Program-made: the position numbers and the translations under genes | The notes under the pieces: model-generated | Databases searched by the model: none | What the model saw: the letters and a program-made list of their open reading frames with translations, nothing else | Told to the model about the DNA's origin: nothing | Part shown: in pieces, positions 61,589-64,000 of the stretch | Numbering within the stretch: the stretch's first letter is position 1 | How the letters are laid out: each line of letters begins with the position of its first letter | Origin: JBIKWM01 sp044356305 | GTDB lineage: Bacteria; Bacteroidota; Bacteroidia; UBA10329 | Assembly (NCBI GenBank): GCA_044356305.1 | Contig: JBIKWM010000002.1 | Coordinates: 1 to 64,000, forward strand | Length of the DNA stretch: 64,000 bases | Direction: 5' to 3'

Positions 61589-63099
61589 ACCACCAGTCTG
61601 GCTGCCCGCAGTAGGCTGCCATCCACACGGACCTCTAGTGCGAAGATTCCTGTTGGCAGCTGTCCTGTGCTGAAATCCCACAGGCCTGGGGCAGCTTCGG
61701 TCACTTCAAGCGTTACGGCCCGGCCATCAGTTGCAATGGCCCTCACTTCAACGGCAGTCCCTTCCACCTTAATTCTGACTTCCTCACCCACTATCGCTGG
61801 ATTGGGCCAGATGGAAAGCGCAGGATGCCGATCAGGATCTGATATTGATGCGAACGGGTCGATGCGGATGGCAACAAAGTCAGTCTCGGCACATGTGGCT
61901 GTCTCGGCAGTGGCAATGAAATATTGGACGGTATCTGGCTGCGGATGCGCGGTGATCGTTGCCGCTGAACCTGTCTCGCTGCACGGGAGCGCACACCAAT
62001 GGTAGGTGAGTGGGTCATTGGTGCCCGTGGCCTGCATCTCCAGTTCAATGGCATCGAGCGGCTGTTGCACCGCACGGAGCGTATCGCCCGGAATCACCAC
62101 CTGTAGGCCGCAGCAGAACGTACGACCCTCTATCAGTGCCCTCATGCGCGGCAGCAGACGGTTGAATATGTTGTCGTAGTAATAGTCTGAACGGCCGTTG
62201 CTCGGGTGGTCTTCACCCATCATGGTGTACAGATTGCTGCAAACGCCTATCTGTCTCGCATACTGATCGAGCAGATAGCTGCCCTTGAATTGGATGTTGG
62301 CCAACGGCAGCACCACGTTGAGCACGGCCGCATCGGCATACGGCACCGTCTGGTCCTGGTCGCCATGGGCGCTCAGCAGCGGGGCATCGCCCGGCTCTAT
62401 CCAATCGGTCTCGGGCATGGCACCCGCAATGTTCACCACCCCTATTCCATGCCACGGATAACCCGCATGGGGACCGTTGGCGCTGCTGGCATAGAAACCG
62501 CCATAGGCATCGATGGCCGATAGGTCTGCTATCTCAGCCAACTCCTCAGGTGTGTCCACATACTGGGTCATCATGGCGGTGATAGAGCCCGATGATGCCC
62601 CACCGAGGAATATTCGATTGGTGTCCACCCTGAACGGATTGCCGTCCTGATCGGCACTCCAGCGCATGTACTGCACTGCGGCCCGCAGGTCCTGCATGGC
62701 CCTGAAAAAGACCCGCATGGCCTCTTTGTCGGGACCGTTGAGGATGCCGTAGAGGTAATCGAACCCGATGCGGTAATCAATGCTAACAGCGGTATAACCT
62801 GCCTTGGCAAAGCGTTCGCACGCCCTGATGGCATGTTCCTCGTGCCGGTTGCCGGTCAGGAATGCCCCACCGAATGCGAACACCAGCACAGGTCGCGCCA
62901 TGGCGGTGTCGCCCACAGGGGTGAAAACCGTCATGCTCAGGTCCTGCTGTTGTCCTGCGGAATTCATACCCGAGGCAAAGGGCACACTGACCGAGTCAAC
63001 GGCCGCGAAAACTTCGGTGGTGTACCTGCACTCCGGGCACATGTCCTGTCCGCGCGACAAGAGCGGTGCCATGGCGCAGAGGAGCAACAATCTCTTCAT
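61582..63099 (-). CDS. Secreted alpha/beta hydrolase (carboxylesterase) with T9SS sorting domain
   Basis: 505 residues. Signal peptide MKRLLLLCAMAPLLSRGQ. Esterase domain about 25-340: oxyanion loop VFAFGGAFLTGNRHEE, nucleophile elbow GGASSGS near residue 172, acid and turn HGDQDQTVPYADA near 247, histidine GEDHPSNG near 295. A PKD/Ig-like stretch (350-420) precedes a T9SS domain starting LSIWPNPAIVG. So it is exported by type IX secretion. Substrate unknown. Promoter TATTTTAG 18 bases upstream. Confidence 0.87.
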   Translation of the reverse strand: MKRLLLLCAMAPLLSRGQDMCPECRYTTEVFAAVDSVSVPFASGMNSAGQQQDLSMTVFTPVGDTAMARPVLVFAFGGAFLTGNRHEEHAIRACERFAKAGYTAVSIDYRIGFDYLYGILNGPDKEAMRVFFRAMQDLRAAVQYMRWSADQDGNPFRVDTNRIFLGGASSGSITAMMTQYVDTPEELAEIADLSAIDAYGGFYASSANGPHAGYPWHGIGVVNIAGAMPETDWIEPGDAPLLSAHGDQDQTVPYADAAVLNVVLPLANIQFKGSYLLDQYARQIGVCSNLYTMMGEDHPSNGRSDYYYDNIFNRLLPRMRALIEGRTFCCGLQVVIPGDTLRAVQQPLDAIELEMQATGTNDPLTYHWCALPCSETGSAATITAHPQPDTVQYFIATAETATCAETDFVAIRIDPFASISDPDRHPALSIWPNPAIVGEEVRIKVEGTAVEVRAIATDGRAVTLEVTEAAPGLWDFSTGQLPTGIFALEVRVDGSLLRAARLVVH

Positions 63100-63117
63100 T
63101 GCACGTGATTTGGCGGG

Positions 63118-63125
63118 CTAAAATA
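63118..63125 (-). promoter_or_regulatory. Promoter -7 element TATTTTAG
   Basis: Fits TAnnTTnG on the minus strand, 18 bases before ATG 63099. Confidence 0.45.
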
Positions 63126-63143
63126 AGAACCCGTGGTGCCCCG

Positions 63144-64000
63144 TTATCGGGAGGCGAGGGCCATGATGCGGCCGAACACCTCGGGAGTGTCCCAATTCTC
63201 AGCTATTCCGGGCCACGAGAGCACCTCCTCCATCACAGCATCCTGCCGCTGGCCTTCCTTCAGGGCATCAGAGTACGGTATATGGCTGAATGTGACCATG
63301 CTGTAAAGGGGCACCCAACGCTTCGGGCTGTGCTGGTGCATGGCCTTCTCAATCTTCTTGCGGAGTATGAACCGCGGGTCGGCCACCAGGTCGCGCATCT
63401 CAATGAAGTTGCGCAGGGCCAGTTCGGCTATGGCATCGCCATTTGGCTTGCGCTCTTCGGTGAAGGCACGGAACATGGCCAATCGGTCATGCCACAGGCT
63501 GTCTGCCAACCGATCAAAGACGGTGCAGTCCTCAAACCCCGCATTCATGCCCTGACCATAGAAGGGCACAATGGCGTGGGCCGCATCGCCCACAAGCAGC
63601 ACCCGGTCCGAAATGTGCCATGGTCGGCACCTCACGATACAGAGCGATGAGGTGGGATTGTGGATGAAATCGTGCTCGAGTGTCGGCATCAGCTCCACCG
63701 CATCAGGAAATACCTCTTTGAAGAATGCGGTGACCTTGGCCGGGGTGTCGAGGGTGGAGAAGGAGCGGTCGCCTTCGAACGGAAAGAACAATGTGCAGGT
63801 GAAACTGCCATCGAGATTTGGTAGCGCAATGAGCATGTAGGTGCCCCGTGGCCAGATGTGCAGGGCATTCTTCTCCATGCGGAAACCCCCACCGGGCGCA
63901 GCAGGGATGTTCAACTCCTTGTATCCGTGCTCCAGGTAGGCCTGCGAGTAATCGAACCGGTCTGTGGCCTGCATGCGGGCACGCACGGCCGAGAAGGCCC
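63144..64000 (-). CDS. kmo: Kynurenine 3-monooxygenase, 5' part outside window
   Basis: At least 285 residues visible; the reading frame stays open to the window edge (..GAFSAVRARMQ), so the N-terminal FAD-binding fold is missing. FDYSQAYLEHGYKELNIP, WPRGTYMLIALPN and the FAD-binding DRVLLVGDAAHAIVPFYGQGMNAGFED near the middle are typical of KMO. It hydroxylates kynurenine on the tryptophan-to-quinolinate NAD route. The ordinary length is about 450 residues. Confidence 0.93.
   Translation of the reverse strand, partial: AFSAVRARMQATDRFDYSQAYLEHGYKELNIPAAPGGGFRMEKNALHIWPRGTYMLIALPNLDGSFTCTLFFPFEGDRSFSTLDTPAKVTAFFKEVFPDAVELMPTLEHDFIHNPTSSLCIVRCRPWHISDRVLLVGDAAHAIVPFYGQGMNAGFEDCTVFDRLADSLWHDRLAMFRAFTEERKPNGDAIAELALRNFIEMRDLVADPRFILRKKIEKAMHQHSPKRWVPLYSMVTFSHIPYSDALKEGQRQDAVMEEVLSWPGIAENWDTPEVFGRIMALASR

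Noticed and set aside
1..64000. tRNA, rRNA, CRISPR arrays, insertion sequences
   Set aside because: None recognised by eye; a covariance-model and repeat scan would settle this.

Overview
The window looks like chromosomal DNA of a Bacteroidota bacterium, probably from the Flavobacteriales or a neighbouring order, with moderately high GC. The signs are C-terminal type IX secretion sorting domains on two secreted enzymes, families largely confined to the phylum (DUF4296 lipoprotein, DUF5723 protein, Bacteroidota-type LptE, HU-SPOR protein), the miaB - sigma-54 activator - lptE - secG gene order, and Bacteroidota-type promoter elements (TAnnTTnG) just upstream of many genes. I recognised no rRNA, tRNA, CRISPR array, transposase or prophage. 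The DNA is compact: many genes overlap by 4 bases and several convergent pairs overlap at their 3' ends.

Region 1 (1-5120) holds a lipoprotein, a small heat-shock protein, a membrane zinc peptidase, a three-gene leftward operon of small secreted proteins and a long coiled-coil protein. The last two are divergent with interlocking start codons. Region 2 (5117-13319) is the most unusual: fatty acid desaturase, an 18-codon mini-ORF, a PqqD-like chaperone, an ATP-grasp ligase, a four-helix-bundle S23 gene in a cassette of inverted heptamer repeats, a PLP decarboxylase, a urea-transporter/M23-peptidase fusion, an outer-membrane barrel and a TPR protein. It reads like an uncharacterised pathway that makes and moves a small amino-acid or peptide product. 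Region 3 (13425-25121) is mostly housekeeping: polyprenol-phosphate glycosyltransferase, dihydroorotase, DUF4296, epimerase and thiolase with a divergent Rrf2 regulator, HflX, a four-helix membrane protein, a TPR protein, fumarase and GroEL/GroES.

Region 4 (25257-34060) contains the secG-to-miaB operon, read leftward, and a divergent three-gene set of one glycosyltransferase and two large membrane proteins. Region 5 (34104-42688) contains an FtsE-type ATPase, a hydrolase, hemL, a receiver-CRP fusion regulator and a kinase with two FixL-like PAS domains, followed by four tandem TPR genes. The kinase, regulator and hemL suggest oxygen- or heme-linked control of tetrapyrrole supply. Region 6 (42692-64000) holds polyprenyl synthetase, a Kir-type potassium channel, GatB/YqeY, hydrolases, a secreted metalloprotease, DNA polymerase I, an LpxH-type enzyme, a DUF5723 protein, an ECF sigma factor with a barrel-bearing putative anti-sigma partner, HemJ, an HU-SPOR protein, kdsB, a NYN-domain protein, a TIGR00266 protein, a large membrane protein, a secreted esterase and the 3' part of a kynurenine 3-monooxygenase gene.
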